Shown in pieces: positions 39,926-51,777 of a stretch of 64,000 bases of DNA. Under the pieces are notes generated by a model. The model was not told where the DNA came from, ran no database searches, and saw only the letters and a list, made by a program, of their open reading frames with translations. A program made the position numbers and the translations under genes. The first letter of the stretch is position 1; each line of letters begins with the position of its first letter. Origin of the DNA: Stutzerimonas xanthomarina (GTDB taxonomy: Bacteria > Pseudomonadota > Gammaproteobacteria > Pseudomonadales > Pseudomonadaceae). The stretch lies in contig NZ_RHQM01000018.1 of NCBI RefSeq assembly GCF_003935375.1, positions 61,185-125,184 on the forward strand, read 5' to 3'.

Positions 39926-40106
39926 GGGCAAATTTCGAACTTTTTCGTGAGCCCGATACCGCTCCAACGCTACGCCAGCACATCCATACTGCGGACTTGC
40001 TTGACTAGCTTTTCGGGTGGAGCCGGGAAAACTTTAGGGGATGGCTGAAGCCGTTCCCCTGACCTAGTCAGAGGGAGCTCGCTTACTGCTGGTAAGCGTT
40101 GCTAAA

Positions 40107-40135
40107 CCAGTCGCGGCGAGGGCCGCTCCCACAGG
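40107..40135. repeat. Pseudomonas-type REP element
   Basis: Read on the minus strand it contains TGTGGGAGCGGCCCTCGCCG followed by CGAC, the familiar GTGGGAGCGGNNNNNGCCGCGA palindrome of Pseudomonas extragenic repeats. It lies between fliC and ligA, about 65 bases past the ligA stop. Confidence 0.78.
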
Positions 40136-40201
40136 TTCGGTGAAACATTTGGGGAGCGGGTATGACAGCGAGGCTCGCTGGGATGAGGCGTTGCTGACGT
40201 G

Positions 40202-42871
<2,670 letters not shown>

Positions 42872-43693
42872 TCAACGCTGCTTGATGGTCATCTGCCGGC
42901 GCTCGAACTCGACGATGCGCTGGCGGTAGTGCTCGATGGTCTGGGCTGTGAGAACGCTGCGCTGGTCATCCTTCAGCTCGCCGTTGAGCTCCTGGGACAG
43001 CTTGCGCGCAGCAGCAACCATGACATCGAAGGCCTGCTTGGGATGGCGTGGGCCGGGCAGACCGAGGAAGAAGCTCACGGCCGGCGTGGTGAAGTGATCG
43101 ATGTCGTCCAGATCGAAAGTACCAGGCTTGACGGCATTGGCCATGGAGAACAGCACCTCGCCATTGCCGGCCATGCTTTCGTGGCGATGGAAGATGTCCA
43201 TTTCGCCGAAGCGCAGGCCACTCTCGAGAATGTTCTGCAGCAGCGCCGGACCACGGAAACCGTGAGGATCACGGCAAATGACGTTGATGACGAGTACTTC
43301 CTCGACGGGCGCCAGTTCCTTCTGCGGCTGGTCTTTCCCTTCCTCGTCATCACCAACAACCGGATCGAGCAGCGTCGGTACGGGCTCGTCGCTGTTGAGC
43401 TGGAGGTCGCCCTGAAAGGGTTCGTTCTGCCGGCGCTTCTTGCCGGACTCGCGCGCGCTCATCGTCGGCATGTCGCCCTCATCCAGAGAAGGCTCTTGAT
43501 CGCGATTAACCACACGCGCCGGGCCTAGAAGCTCCGGAGAATCGTCGGCATCGGGAAGGTTGGAGAGGCTGCGGTCCAGCTTGAATTTCAGCTTGCCCTT
43601 GCCACCGCGCATGCGACGCCAGCCGTCGAACAGAATGCCGGCAATGACAATGATGCCGATGACGATCAGCCACTCGCGCAGACCGATATCCAT
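42872..43693 (-). CDS. zipA: cell division protein ZipA
   Basis: A 273-residue division protein that tethers FtsZ to the inner membrane. An N-terminal membrane helix ([20 protein letters not shown], residues 5-24) is followed by a charged, proline-containing linker (about 30-130). The C-terminal FtsZ-binding domain starts near residue 135 ([20 protein letters not shown], then [15 protein letters not shown]). Gene order smc-zipA-ligA is conserved in Pseudomonas. It starts about 180 bases after smc. Confidence 0.95.
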   Translation of the reverse strand: MDIGLREWLIVIGIIVIAGILFDGWRRMRGGKGKLKFKLDRSLSNLPDADDSPELLGPARVVNRDQEPSLDEGDMPTMSARESGKKRRQNEPFQGDLQLNSDEPVPTLLDPVVGDDEEGKDQPQKELAPVEEVLVINVICRDPHGFRGPALLQNILESGLRFGEMDIFHRHESMAGNGEVLFSMANAVKPGTFDLDDIDHFTTPAVSFFLGLPGPRHPKQAFDVMVAAARKLSQELNGELKDDQRSVLTAQTIEHYRQRIVEFERRQMTIKQR

Positions 43694-43874
43694 TAATGCT
43701 TTAACCTCTGAATTCGATGATAAAGACGCAACGAACAGTCACTTGGGACTGCTTCAAGCGCATCGCAAAAATTGTGCTCTAAGCTAGCACGACGAACGGT
43801 AACTTTGCACCGTGCGGTAGTTCTCTTTTTATAGCGTTCCTTGTATCAAAAATGCTCAAACACGCGGCTTAATC

Positions 43875-46800
43875 CTAGGCTTCGGCGAGTGCAACGGCCT
43901 GTTCGACGTCGACCGTCACCAGGCGTGAGCAGCCCGGCTCATGCATGGTCACACCCATCAGCTGATCGGCCATTTCCATGGCGATCTTGTTGTGGGTGAT
44001 GTAGATGAATTGCACTTTCTCCGACATCTCCTTCACCAAGCGCGCGTATCGACCGACGTTCGCATCATCCAGCGGTGCGTCAACTTCATCGAGCATGCAG
44101 AACGGCGCGGGATTGAGCTGGAAGATGGCAAAAACCAGCGCCAGCGCCGTCAACGCCTTTTCGCCACCGGAAAGCAGGTGAATGGTGCTGTTCTTCTTTC
44201 CGGGCGGACGCGCCATGATCGCCACCCCGGTATCGAGTAAATCTTCTCCGGTAAGTTCCAGATAGGCATTGCCGCCGCCGAACACTTTCGGGAAAAGCGC
44301 CTGTAGGCCACCGTTGATCTGATCGAAGGTCTCTTTGAAGCGGTTGCGAGTTTCCCGGTCGATCTTGCGGATGACGTTTTCCAGCGTATCCAGCGCCTCG
44401 ACCAGATCATCGTTCTGCGCATCGAGGTAACGTTTGCGTTCCGATTGCTGCTGGTACTCATCGATCGCCGCGAGGTTGATCGGGCCCAGGCGCTGAATGC
44501 GCTGACCAAGGCGCTCCAGCTCCGCCTCCCAACTCGGCTCGTCTGCATCGGCAGGGAGTGTGCCAAGCACGCCATGCAGATCGTAGCCGTCCTCCTGCAG
44601 CTGGTCCTGCAACGCCTTGCTGCGGACGCTCAGCCCTTGCCAATCCAGCCTTTGCTGCTCCAGCTGCCCACGTAGCAGCTGCGCTTGCTGCTCGGCCTGA
44701 GTGCGGCGTTTTTCGGCATCACGCAGCTCGCGGTCGGCGTCTTCCAGGGCCAGTCGCGCATGCTTGAGTTCGTCTTCGACACCCATGCGCCGCTCCAGCA
44801 GCTCTTCGAGCTTCATGCGCAGTTCTTCCAGCGGTGCCTCGCCCTCCTCCAGGTTCAGCGTCAGCTGCTCGCGGCGCTCGATGGCACGTTCGAACTGTTG
44901 CTCCAATCGCTCCAGCGCCTGCCGGGTGGACTCGTACTGCGCTTTGAGCGAACCGACCCGCAACGCCAGCTGATGCGCCTGGTCCTTGTGCTGACGGGCA
45001 TCCTGGCGAATGCGATCGAGCCGCTCGCGAATGCCGTCGCGACTGGCCAGCAATGTCTCGCGCTGCTCGGTGTCCTGGGCCATCGCATCCAGCGCGTCCT
45101 GTAGTTGCAGACGCGCCTCGCCGAGCTGTTCGGTCTCGATCTCGCGCTGTTCGTTCTGCTCGGAAAGCTCTTCATCCAGACGCTGGCGGCGCAGCGCCAA
45201 CTGCTCGAGGCGCGCTTGCCCGGCAGATAGCTGCGCCTTGAGATCGCTATGGCTGCGAGCTTCCTCCTGCTGCCGACGACGCTGCTGCTCGCGCTCGTCT
45301 TCGAGACGAGCCTGATCGCTACGCAACTCAGCGATGCGCTCTTCGACTGCCGCCAGGGCGGTTTCACGCTCTTCGCGCTCTGCCTGTAACCGCTCCAGTT
45401 CCTGCCCGCGGGCCAGCACACCGGATTCGGCCTCGCTGGCGCGCCGCACCCGCAGAAAATGCCGACCGACCCAGTAGCCGTCGCGGCTTACCAGGCTTTC
45501 GCCATCGTTGAGACCCGAGCGCACGGCCAGCGCCTGCTCCAGCGAATCGACCGGACGCACGTTGCCCAGCCAGGGCGACAGATCCAGAGCGGACTCGACC
45601 AGATCGAGCAAGCTACCAGCGCGGCGCGCACCGCCATTGGCAGGACTGACCAGCCGCAGGTCGCCCTGCTCGAAGCCCTCGAACTCGATCGCCGCGAAAT
45701 CATCCAGCAGCACGGCATGCAGATCGGCGCCCAGCACGGTTTCCACCGCCACTTCCCAACCGGGCTCGACACGCAGCCCTTCGGCTAGGCGCGGGCGCTT
45801 TTCCAACCCTTGCTCACGCAGCCACTCGCCGACGCCTTTGCCGGGATCCATCGCCGCCTGCTGCAGCGCCTCCAGCGAGGCGATGCGGCCATTCAGACGC
45901 TGCAGATCCCCCTGCGCCTGCTGCTGCGTCTGGGTCGCCTGCTGCAACGCTTCACGCAATTGATCCAGACGTTCATTGAGCGCATCGCCGGCCGCGGCGA
46001 GCGCTTCGAGATCGAGCTCACTGGCGGCAAGCTGCTCGCCCAGCTCGAGAATCGCCACATCTTCAGGATCGGTAGCCAGCAGCGCACGTTCGTCATCCAG
46101 ACGACGTTGACGCTCGGCCAACCGTTCCAGACTCTGCTCCAGCTGCTGGATGCGCGACTGCTGGACCTCAGCCACGCGGCGTGGCTCAGCGCTGAGCTGA
46201 TTGAAGCGTTCCCATTGTTCCTGCCAGCCCTGCATGGCCGCTTCAGCATCTTCCAGCTGGACGGCAGATTCCTCCGCGGCGGCGCCGGAGAGCTCCTGCT
46301 CAGGCTCGATCATCGCCAATTCCTCGCCGAGCGTGGCCAGCAGCGTGCGGTCGTGACCGAGGTGTGATTCGGTCTCCAGACGCGCCTGCTCCGCCTCGCG
46401 CAGATCGTCCTGCAACTGACGCAGGCGCTGCTGGCCGTGCTGGATGCTTTGCTCGACCCGGGCGATATCGCCACCAACCGAATAGAAGCGACCCTGCACC
46501 TGGTTGAAGCGCTCGGACAGTTCGTGGTGGCCGTCACGCAAGCGTTCGATGCTCGCATCGGCGTTGCGCTGCTCGGCGACCAGCGCTTCGAAGGCGACTT
46601 CCTGATCGCCGATGACCTGCTCGCGCTGGCCGACCTGCTCGTTCAAGGCCTGCCAGCGCAGTGCCGACAGCTGCGCCTTGAGCTGACGCTCTTCGGCCTT
46701 GTATTCCTGATACTTCTCCGCCGACTGCGCCTGACGGTGCAGACGTTCGAGCTGGCGTTCCAGCTCTTCGCGCAGGTCGGTCAGGCGAGCCAGGTTCTCG

Positions 46801-47363
46801 TGCGTCCGACGAATACGGTTCTCGGTTTCGCGCCGGCGCTCCTTGTACTTGGAGATGCCGGCCGCTTCCTCGATGAAGTTGCGCAGGTCCTCGGGCTTGG
46901 CCTCGATCAGTTTGGAGATCATGCCCTGCTCGATGATCGAGTAACTGCGCGGCCCGAGCCCGGTGCCGAGGAAGATATCGGTGATATCGCGGCGCCGGCA
47001 CTTCACGCCGTTGAGAAAGTAGGTGTTCTGCGAGTCGCGGGTGACGCGGCGGCGGATGGAAATTTCGGTGAAGGCTGCGTACTCACCGGTCAGCGTGCCG
47101 TCGGAGTTATCGAAGATCAGCTCGATGCTCGCCTGGGTTACCGGCTTGCGCGTGTTCGAGCCATTGAAGATGACGTCCGTCATCGACTCGCCACGCAGGT
47201 TCTTTGCCGAGCTTTCGCCCATTACCCAGCGCACGGCGTCGATGATGTTGGATTTGCCGCAGCCGTTCGGCCCGACCACCGCCGCCATGTTGCTCGGAAA
47301 GCTGACCGTGGTGGGATCGACGAAGGATTTGAAGCCGGCGAGTTTGATGCTTTTCAGTCGCAT
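43875..47363 (-). CDS. smc: chromosome segregation protein SMC
   Basis: A 1162-residue condensin ATPase. The Walker A motif GPNGCGKSN lies at residues 31-39 in an N-terminal head domain (MRLKSIKLAGFKSFVDPTTV). Two long coiled-coil arms rich in Glu, Gln, Leu and Arg flank a hinge near residues 500-620 (AALQQAAMDPGKGVGEWLRE onwards). The C-terminal head has the signature LLSGGEKALTALALVFAIF and Walker B CMLDEVDAPLDDANV. The kleisin partners ScpA and ScpB are not in the window. Confidence 0.97.
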   Translation of the reverse strand: MRLKSIKLAGFKSFVDPTTVSFPSNMAAVVGPNGCGKSNIIDAVRWVMGESSAKNLRGESMTDVIFNGSNTRKPVTQASIELIFDNSDGTLTGEYAAFTEISIRRRVTRDSQNTYFLNGVKCRRRDITDIFLGTGLGPRSYSIIEQGMISKLIEAKPEDLRNFIEEAAGISKYKERRRETENRIRRTHENLARLTDLREELERQLERLHRQAQSAEKYQEYKAEERQLKAQLSALRWQALNEQVGQREQVIGDQEVAFEALVAEQRNADASIERLRDGHHELSERFNQVQGRFYSVGGDIARVEQSIQHGQQRLRQLQDDLREAEQARLETESHLGHDRTLLATLGEELAMIEPEQELSGAAAEESAVQLEDAEAAMQGWQEQWERFNQLSAEPRRVAEVQQSRIQQLEQSLERLAERQRRLDDERALLATDPEDVAILELGEQLAASELDLEALAAAGDALNERLDQLREALQQATQTQQQAQGDLQRLNGRIASLEALQQAAMDPGKGVGEWLREQGLEKRPRLAEGLRVEPGWEVAVETVLGADLHAVLLDDFAAIEFEGFEQGDLRLVSPANGGARRAGSLLDLVESALDLSPWLGNVRPVDSLEQALAVRSGLNDGESLVSRDGYWVGRHFLRVRRASEAESGVLARGQELERLQAEREERETALAAVEERIAELRSDQARLEDEREQQRRRQQEEARSHSDLKAQLSAGQARLEQLALRRQRLDEELSEQNEQREIETEQLGEARLQLQDALDAMAQDTEQRETLLASRDGIRERLDRIRQDARQHKDQAHQLALRVGSLKAQYESTRQALERLEQQFERAIERREQLTLNLEEGEAPLEELRMKLEELLERRMGVEDELKHARLALEDADRELRDAEKRRTQAEQQAQLLRGQLEQQRLDWQGLSVRSKALQDQLQEDGYDLHGVLGTLPADADEPSWEAELERLGQRIQRLGPINLAAIDEYQQQSERKRYLDAQNDDLVEALDTLENVIRKIDRETRNRFKETFDQINGGLQALFPKVFGGGNAYLELTGEDLLDTGVAIMARPPGKKNSTIHLLSGGEKALTALALVFAIFQLNPAPFCMLDEVDAPLDDANVGRYARLVKEMSEKVQFIYITHNKIAMEMADQLMGVTMHEPGCSRLVTVDVEQAVALAEA

Positions 47364-47569
47364 GCGGCCTATCCGTGGCAGTCAGCGTGGGAACGAACAA
47401 GCGGGGTCGCCGTGAACATCGGAAATCCTGGCATCGAATGGGTACTGGCAAGAAGCCAGGGAGTTTATCACGCAGCCTGGCTCCGCTCGCAGCGTGGCGG
47501 CGCACAGAACGGTGTGGCAGGTGAAGGCATCGGAACTGCAAGCGGCGCTCGGGCTGGAAAGACGATTCG

Positions 47570-48565
47570 TCAACCGCCCGTCATGCTCATGAAGCGCACC
47601 ACCTGAACCTGCTCATCAGTGCGGAAGTGATGTTTCTCCGGCTTGAGTTGCAGTGCGTCCACCAATGCATTGCGCAGGCGTTCGCCATCGCCCGGATGCC
47701 GGCGCATCAGGCTTTTCAGATCCAGCGCACCCTCGTGGCCGAGGCATAGCACCAGCTTGCCTTCGGCAGTCACGCGGACGCGGTTGCAACTGCCGCAGAA
47801 GTTGTTGCTGTGGGGCGAAATGAAGCCGACCTGTGTTTCGCTGCCCGCTACCTGCCAGTAACGCGACGGGCCGCCGGTAGCGTGACTGCTGCGCACCAGG
47901 GTGTGCCGCGCCTCGATCCGTTCGCGCACTTCGTCACTCGAGCAGAAGGTGATCTGCCGCTGATGACTGGACACGCTGCCCAGCGGCATCTCCTCGATGA
48001 AGCTGATATCGAGGCCGCGCTCGATGGCGAACTCCACCAGATCGAGAATCTCGTCGTCGTTGCGCCCCTTCTGCACCACGCTGTTGAGCTTGATCCGCTT
48101 GAAGCCAACAGCGCGTGCCGCCTCGATGCCTGCCAGCACCTGATCGAGGCGGTCACGGCGGGTCAGTTCGGCGAAGCGGTCGCGCTTGAGCGAGTCGAGG
48201 CTGATGTTCAGGCGCTTCACCCCAGCATCACGCAGCGCCGGCGCCAGACTTGGCAGCTGTGAACCGTTGGTGGTGATGGCCAGGTCTTCGAGCTCGCTGC
48301 GCGCGCCCAGTTGCGCCAGCAGGCCGGTCAGACCCTTGCGCACCAACGGCTCACCGCCGGTCACGCGAATGCGTTTGACACCGAGACTGATGAAGGCATC
48401 GGCCACGGCATAGAGCTCTTCGAGGGTAAGTATCTGCGCGCGGGGAGCGAAGACCATGTCTTCGCTCATGCAGTAGGTGCAGCGAAAATCGCAGCGATCG
48501 GTTACCGATAACCTCAGGTAGGTGATGCGCCGGCCGAACGGGTCGACCAACTGGGAATCGAGCAT
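47570..48565 (-). CDS. moaA: GTP 3',8-cyclase (molybdenum cofactor biosynthesis protein A)
   Basis: A 331-residue radical SAM enzyme that rearranges GTP as the first step of molybdopterin synthesis. The N-terminal SAM cluster is in SVTDRCDFRCTYCM near residue 24, and the C-terminal substrate cluster is in CGSCNRVRVTAEGKLVLCLG near residue 258. The C-terminal GG needed for activity is present (MTGG). ATG 48565 (MLDSQLVDPFGRRITYLRLS) has GGAGAG upstream; an ATG four codons earlier at 48577 is less likely. It lies about 200 bases upstream of smc with no other moa gene adjacent. Confidence 0.96.
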   Translation of the reverse strand: MLDSQLVDPFGRRITYLRLSVTDRCDFRCTYCMSEDMVFAPRAQILTLEELYAVADAFISLGVKRIRVTGGEPLVRKGLTGLLAQLGARSELEDLAITTNGSQLPSLAPALRDAGVKRLNISLDSLKRDRFAELTRRDRLDQVLAGIEAARAVGFKRIKLNSVVQKGRNDDEILDLVEFAIERGLDISFIEEMPLGSVSSHQRQITFCSSDEVRERIEARHTLVRSSHATGGPSRYWQVAGSETQVGFISPHSNNFCGSCNRVRVTAEGKLVLCLGHEGALDLKSLMRRHPGDGERLRNALVDALQLKPEKHHFRTDEQVQVVRFMSMTGG

Positions 48566-48754
48566 GAAACTCTCCAACTGCTGGCTACGCCTGTATTCAG
48601 ACTATGCGCTAAGCGCGAATCAGGCAAAGTGACGTTACCAACGGCGAGCGGTCCGCGCCACCGCCGGGCATGCAGCATCACGGTCGCAATGCTTTAATGA
48701 GCCGCTTTGGCAGGCGACCCGCTGACCTGCAACCCATGCGAGAGACCACAGCGA

Positions 48755-49606
48755 ATGGATAACGACTCCTTGAAAGCGATGAGCTGGCGCGAACGGCTAT
48801 ACGTCATCATCTTTTTCACCAATACCCCAGCGGGAAAACGCTTCGATACCTGGCTGCTGGTGATTATCCTCGCCAGTCTGGTCGTGGTGATGTTCGACAG
48901 CATCGCCTCCTTCAATGAGCGTCACGGCGAGCTGCTGACCACTCTGGAATGGGGATTCACCACGATATTCGCCCTGGAATACCTGGTGCGCATCTACACC
49001 CACCCCGAGCCACGCAAATACATCTTCAGCTTCTACGGCGCGGTGGACCTGCTCTCGGTGCTGCCAGCCTTCATCGCGCTGCTGCTACCCGATGCGCAGT
49101 ACCTGCTGGTGGTACGCATCGTCCGCATGCTGCGAATTTTCCGTGTACTCAAGCTCACGCCCTACCTGAGCCAGGCGAATTTCCTGCTGGTGGCGCTGCA
49201 GGGCAGCCGGCAAAAGATCATCGTCTTTCTCGTCAGCGTAACCACCCTGATCATCGTTTACGGCACGCTGATGTATGTGATCGAAGGGCCAAGCAATGGC
49301 TTCACCAGCATTCCGATAAGCATCTACTGGGCGGTGGTCACACTGACCACGGTCGGCTTCGGCGATATCGTTCCGCATACGCCGCTGGGCAAGGCGCTGG
49401 CGACAATGGTGATGATCACTGGTTATTCGATCATCGCCGTGCCGACCGGCATCTTCACCGCCGAGCTGGCGAATGCCATGCGCCAGGACAGCCTGCGCCA
49501 CAGCTGCCCGACCTGCGACAAGCTCACCCATGAGCCCAATGCGGCCTTCTGCAGTCGCTGCGGCAGCCAGCTGTTCGAGCGACGCGAAGGCGAGGCGCGC
49601 GACTGA
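48755..49606 (+). CDS. voltage-gated-type potassium channel with C-terminal zinc ribbon
   Basis: A 283-residue six-helix ion channel. S1 to S3 occupy roughly residues 30-115. The voltage-sensor S4 is LLVVRIVRMLRIFRVLKLTP near residue 117, with four regularly spaced arginines. The pore helix and selectivity filter TLTTVGFGDI lie near residue 200 and indicate K+ selectivity. After S6 comes a short zinc-ribbon-like tail (CPTCDKLTHEPNAAFCSRCG), an unusual addition to this family. ATG 48755 gives a short cytoplasmic N-terminus. It is divergent from moaA; its physiological role is unknown. Confidence 0.9.
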   Translation: MDNDSLKAMSWRERLYVIIFFTNTPAGKRFDTWLLVIILASLVVVMFDSIASFNERHGELLTTLEWGFTTIFALEYLVRIYTHPEPRKYIFSFYGAVDLLSVLPAFIALLLPDAQYLLVVRIVRMLRIFRVLKLTPYLSQANFLLVALQGSRQKIIVFLVSVTTLIIVYGTLMYVIEGPSNGFTSIPISIYWAVVTLTTVGFGDIVPHTPLGKALATMVMITGYSIIAVPTGIFTAELANAMRQDSLRHSCPTCDKLTHEPNAAFCSRCGSQLFERREGEARD

Positions 49607-49727
49607 CACGTGCCAACCGTCGCGCGGGCTGGGTTGCCGACCCGCTGCATCGCCAACGGCATGGCGAACTGCCCTGAAGCAGGGCTGTCACATCCTCTGA
49701 CTCGCGTCAGGCAGGATGGAGACCGGC

Positions 49728-50141
49728 ATGCCCTTGCTCAAACTGCTGCACTTCGCTGCCCTGCTCTGCTGGTGCGGCTCGCTGCTTTATCTCCCGGCGC
49801 TGATCGCGGCGGGCACCAAGCGTAGCGATCAGCTCTTCTACCGTGACCATGCACACCTCACCCGCATGGTCTTTACCCTCATCAGCACCCCGGCTGCGCT
49901 GCTGGCGATCGGCTCCGGCACGGCGCTGTTCCTGCGCGACGGAACGCTGGCAGGCTGGCTGATCATGAAGCTCACGGTAGTGACGGCGATGGCGCTCTGT
50001 CATGCGCTGTGCGGCGTTCTAGTCCTGCGCATCGAACGCGAGCCGGAGCGTGGCGTCACATACCAGTGCATCACCCTGGGCGTGATGGTGCCCGTGCTGA
50101 TCGCCCTGACTCTGTGGCTGGTGCTGGCCAAGCCCTTCTGA
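49728..50141 (+). CDS. CopD/HemJ-like small membrane protein
   Basis: A 137-residue protein with four helices. The first contains LLHFAALLCWCGSLLYLPAL and the third AGWLIMKLTVVTAMALCHAL, giving conserved His, Trp, Lys and His positions like those of the CopD domain and of HemJ (coproporphyrinogen/protoporphyrinogen oxidase) proteins. ATG 49728 has GGATGGAG upstream; ATG 49716 is an alternative. It lies just before the DUF2231 gene and the caa3 oxidase operon, which makes a copper or haem role plausible but unproved. Confidence 0.75.
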   Translation: MPLLKLLHFAALLCWCGSLLYLPALIAAGTKRSDQLFYRDHAHLTRMVFTLISTPAALLAIGSGTALFLRDGTLAGWLIMKLTVVTAMALCHALCGVLVLRIEREPERGVTYQCITLGVMVPVLIALTLWLVLAKPF

Positions 50142-50262
50142 CCTCAAGGAACGACCGCCTCGCATGACCGACTCTCCGGCCCGATTCGTATACCCTCAGC
50201 GCCATTGCGCGGCGCAGCCTGGCAGGTCGCCAGGAGACGACTCGATCCGTTGCGACTCGCGC

Positions 50263-50739
50263 TTACGGCCCATCACCTTCAATGTCCACACCAACCGCGT
50301 GCTCGTAGACCAGGCGCCCGCCGAGAAAGGCCGCCAGCGAGATCAGCACGGCGGTCAGCAGCGACAGGTAGAGACCCCACATGGCGTCGCCGTCACCGCG
50401 ATCCATGCCCTGGTAGCGCAACAGCCAGTTCAGCGAGGCCAGGGAAAGCATCATCACCGCCAGGATCGCATGGCACCACGCGGTCACCTTGCGGCGAATC
50501 TGCTGCACGGTGACCAGATCAATCACGCCGGCGACACTGGCGAACCAGCCGCCGATGGCACCCACACCGGAAAGCCAGAGGCCAGCGCGCCACCAGAATT
50601 CGTCAAGCGTCCACAGGTAGGCGAGATCCGCCGGCACCAGGCCGATCAACGCCGCGACGGGGAAGTGAATCATCATCGGGTGCAGCGGATGGCCGGCAAT
50701 GGCGGCGTTGCTGTTGATCGACTCGCGTTCTGTGGCCAT
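50263..50739 (-). CDS. DUF2231 domain-containing membrane protein
   Basis: A 158-residue inner-membrane protein with four helices. AGHPLHPMMIHFPVAALIG near residue 15 is the DUF2231 hallmark, with His and Pro residues that suggest metal or haem binding. VTAWCHAILAVMMLSLASLN and a C-terminal GRLVYEHAVGV match the family. Proteins of this family are often found next to cytochrome oxidase genes. The gene reads away from coxB, and the two start codons are only 22 bases apart. Confidence 0.87.
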   Translation of the reverse strand: MATERESINSNAAIAGHPLHPMMIHFPVAALIGLVPADLAYLWTLDEFWWRAGLWLSGVGAIGGWFASVAGVIDLVTVQQIRRKVTAWCHAILAVMMLSLASLNWLLRYQGMDRGDGDAMWGLYLSLLTAVLISLAAFLGGRLVYEHAVGVDIEGDGP

Positions 50740-50760
50740 CCGGCCCTCCCAGGCACTGAA

Positions 50761-51777
50761 GTGAAACGGGCCGCCCGGTGGTCGAGACGAGGCGGCAACC
50801 CTTTCAAATGGACCACGCTGGCGCTGGCAGTTCCTTTACTCGCGGCCTGCGACGGTCCGCAATCGGCGCTTTCACCTGCCGGCCCGATGGCCCGCGACGT
50901 GGCGAACGTCTGGTGGGCGATGTTCGGCTTTTCCGTGGTGGTGCTGCTGGTAGTGAGCGCGCTGTGGATCTACGCGATGCTGCGCCGCCCGCGAACGCAC
51001 ACCGCCGAAGAAGCCAAACGGATCAATCGTCGCTGGATCATCGGCGGCGGCCTGATCCTGCCCACCGTCACCATCATCGCCCTGCTGGCGTTCGGCATTC
51101 CCACCGGGCGCGGCATGCTGCCATTGCCGGTCGAAGGCGAGCAACCGCTGCGCATCCAGGTCATCGGCCACCAATGGTGGTGGGAGGTGCGCTACCCGGA
51201 AAGCGGCGTGGTGACAGCCAACCAGTTCATCCTGCCGGTCGATCGCCCGGTGGACGTCGAGGTCACCAGCGCGGACGTGATCCACTCGTTCTGGGTGCCA
51301 CGCCTGGGTGGCAAGCTGGACATGGTTCCCGGCCGGACCAACACCCTGCGCGTGCAGGCCTCGCAGAGCGGAATTTTCCGCGGGCAATGCTCGGAGTTCT
51401 GCGGCAGTCAGCATGCGCACATGATTCTGCACGTAGAGGCGCTGGAAGCTGACGCTTTTGCCAGCTGGATCGAGGCCCGCCGTGAGCTGCAGCACCAGCC
51501 ACCCAGCGGCGATGCCGGTCGCGTCTTCGCTGAGCGCTGCGGGCAATGCCACCGCGTCACGGGCGTCAGCGAGGGCAATCGCGCACCGGACCTGAGCGAT
51601 CTCGCCACCCGTCCGACCCTCGGCGCCGGCGTGATCGCCAACGATGCGGACGGCCTGCGCCGCTGGCTGAGCGATCACCAGAGCCTCAAGCACGGCAACG
51701 CCATGCCGCGGCACGACGACATTCCCGAAGAAACCCTCGGCCAGCTTGCCGACTGGCTGGAGACACTCGCTCCATGA
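50761..51777 (+). CDS. coxB: cytochrome c oxidase subunit II with fused cytochrome c domain (caa3 type)
   Basis: A 338-residue subunit that takes electrons into the oxidase. A lipoprotein-type signal ends in LLAAC (Cys30). Two membrane helices (about 48-72 and 92-112) are followed by the CuA domain, with ligands His175, Cys210, Cys214, His218 and Met221 (CSEFCGSQHAHM). A C-terminal class I cytochrome c domain holds CGQCH at 260-264 and a Met ligand near GNAMPRH. The haem makes this a caa3-type enzyme. The start is GTG 50761, the only codon that gives the signal peptide without entering the divergent DUF2231 gene. It overlaps the next gene by four bases. Confidence 0.9.
   Translation: MKRAARWSRRGGNPFKWTTLALAVPLLAACDGPQSALSPAGPMARDVANVWWAMFGFSVVVLLVVSALWIYAMLRRPRTHTAEEAKRINRRWIIGGGLILPTVTIIALLAFGIPTGRGMLPLPVEGEQPLRIQVIGHQWWWEVRYPESGVVTANQFILPVDRPVDVEVTSADVIHSFWVPRLGGKLDMVPGRTNTLRVQASQSGIFRGQCSEFCGSQHAHMILHVEALEADAFASWIEARRELQHQPPSGDAGRVFAERCGQCHRVTGVSEGNRAPDLSDLATRPTLGAGVIANDADGLRRWLSDHQSLKHGNAMPRHDDIPEETLGQLADWLETLAP

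Larger units (their letters stand above)
39802..40201. other. fliC-ligA intergenic region
   Basis: About 400 bases. It holds the fliC leader, the FliA promoter at 39899-39925, and a Pseudomonas REP element at 40107-40135 near the ligA end. No gene is evident. Confidence 0.7.

Noticed and set aside
44400..47000. Repeated GCTGCTGCG/CGCTCGAG-like words in smc
   Set aside because: They encode the Glu/Gln/Leu/Arg-rich coiled-coil arms of SMC, not a DNA repeat or CRISPR.
48578..48754. Possible Moco riboswitch upstream of moaA
   Set aside because: The spacer shows no matching conserved stems of the Moco motif.
50164..50760. 199-codon in-frame extension upstream of coxB
   Set aside because: It lies opposite the DUF2231 gene, is hydrophilic, and would hide the lipoprotein signal of CoxB.
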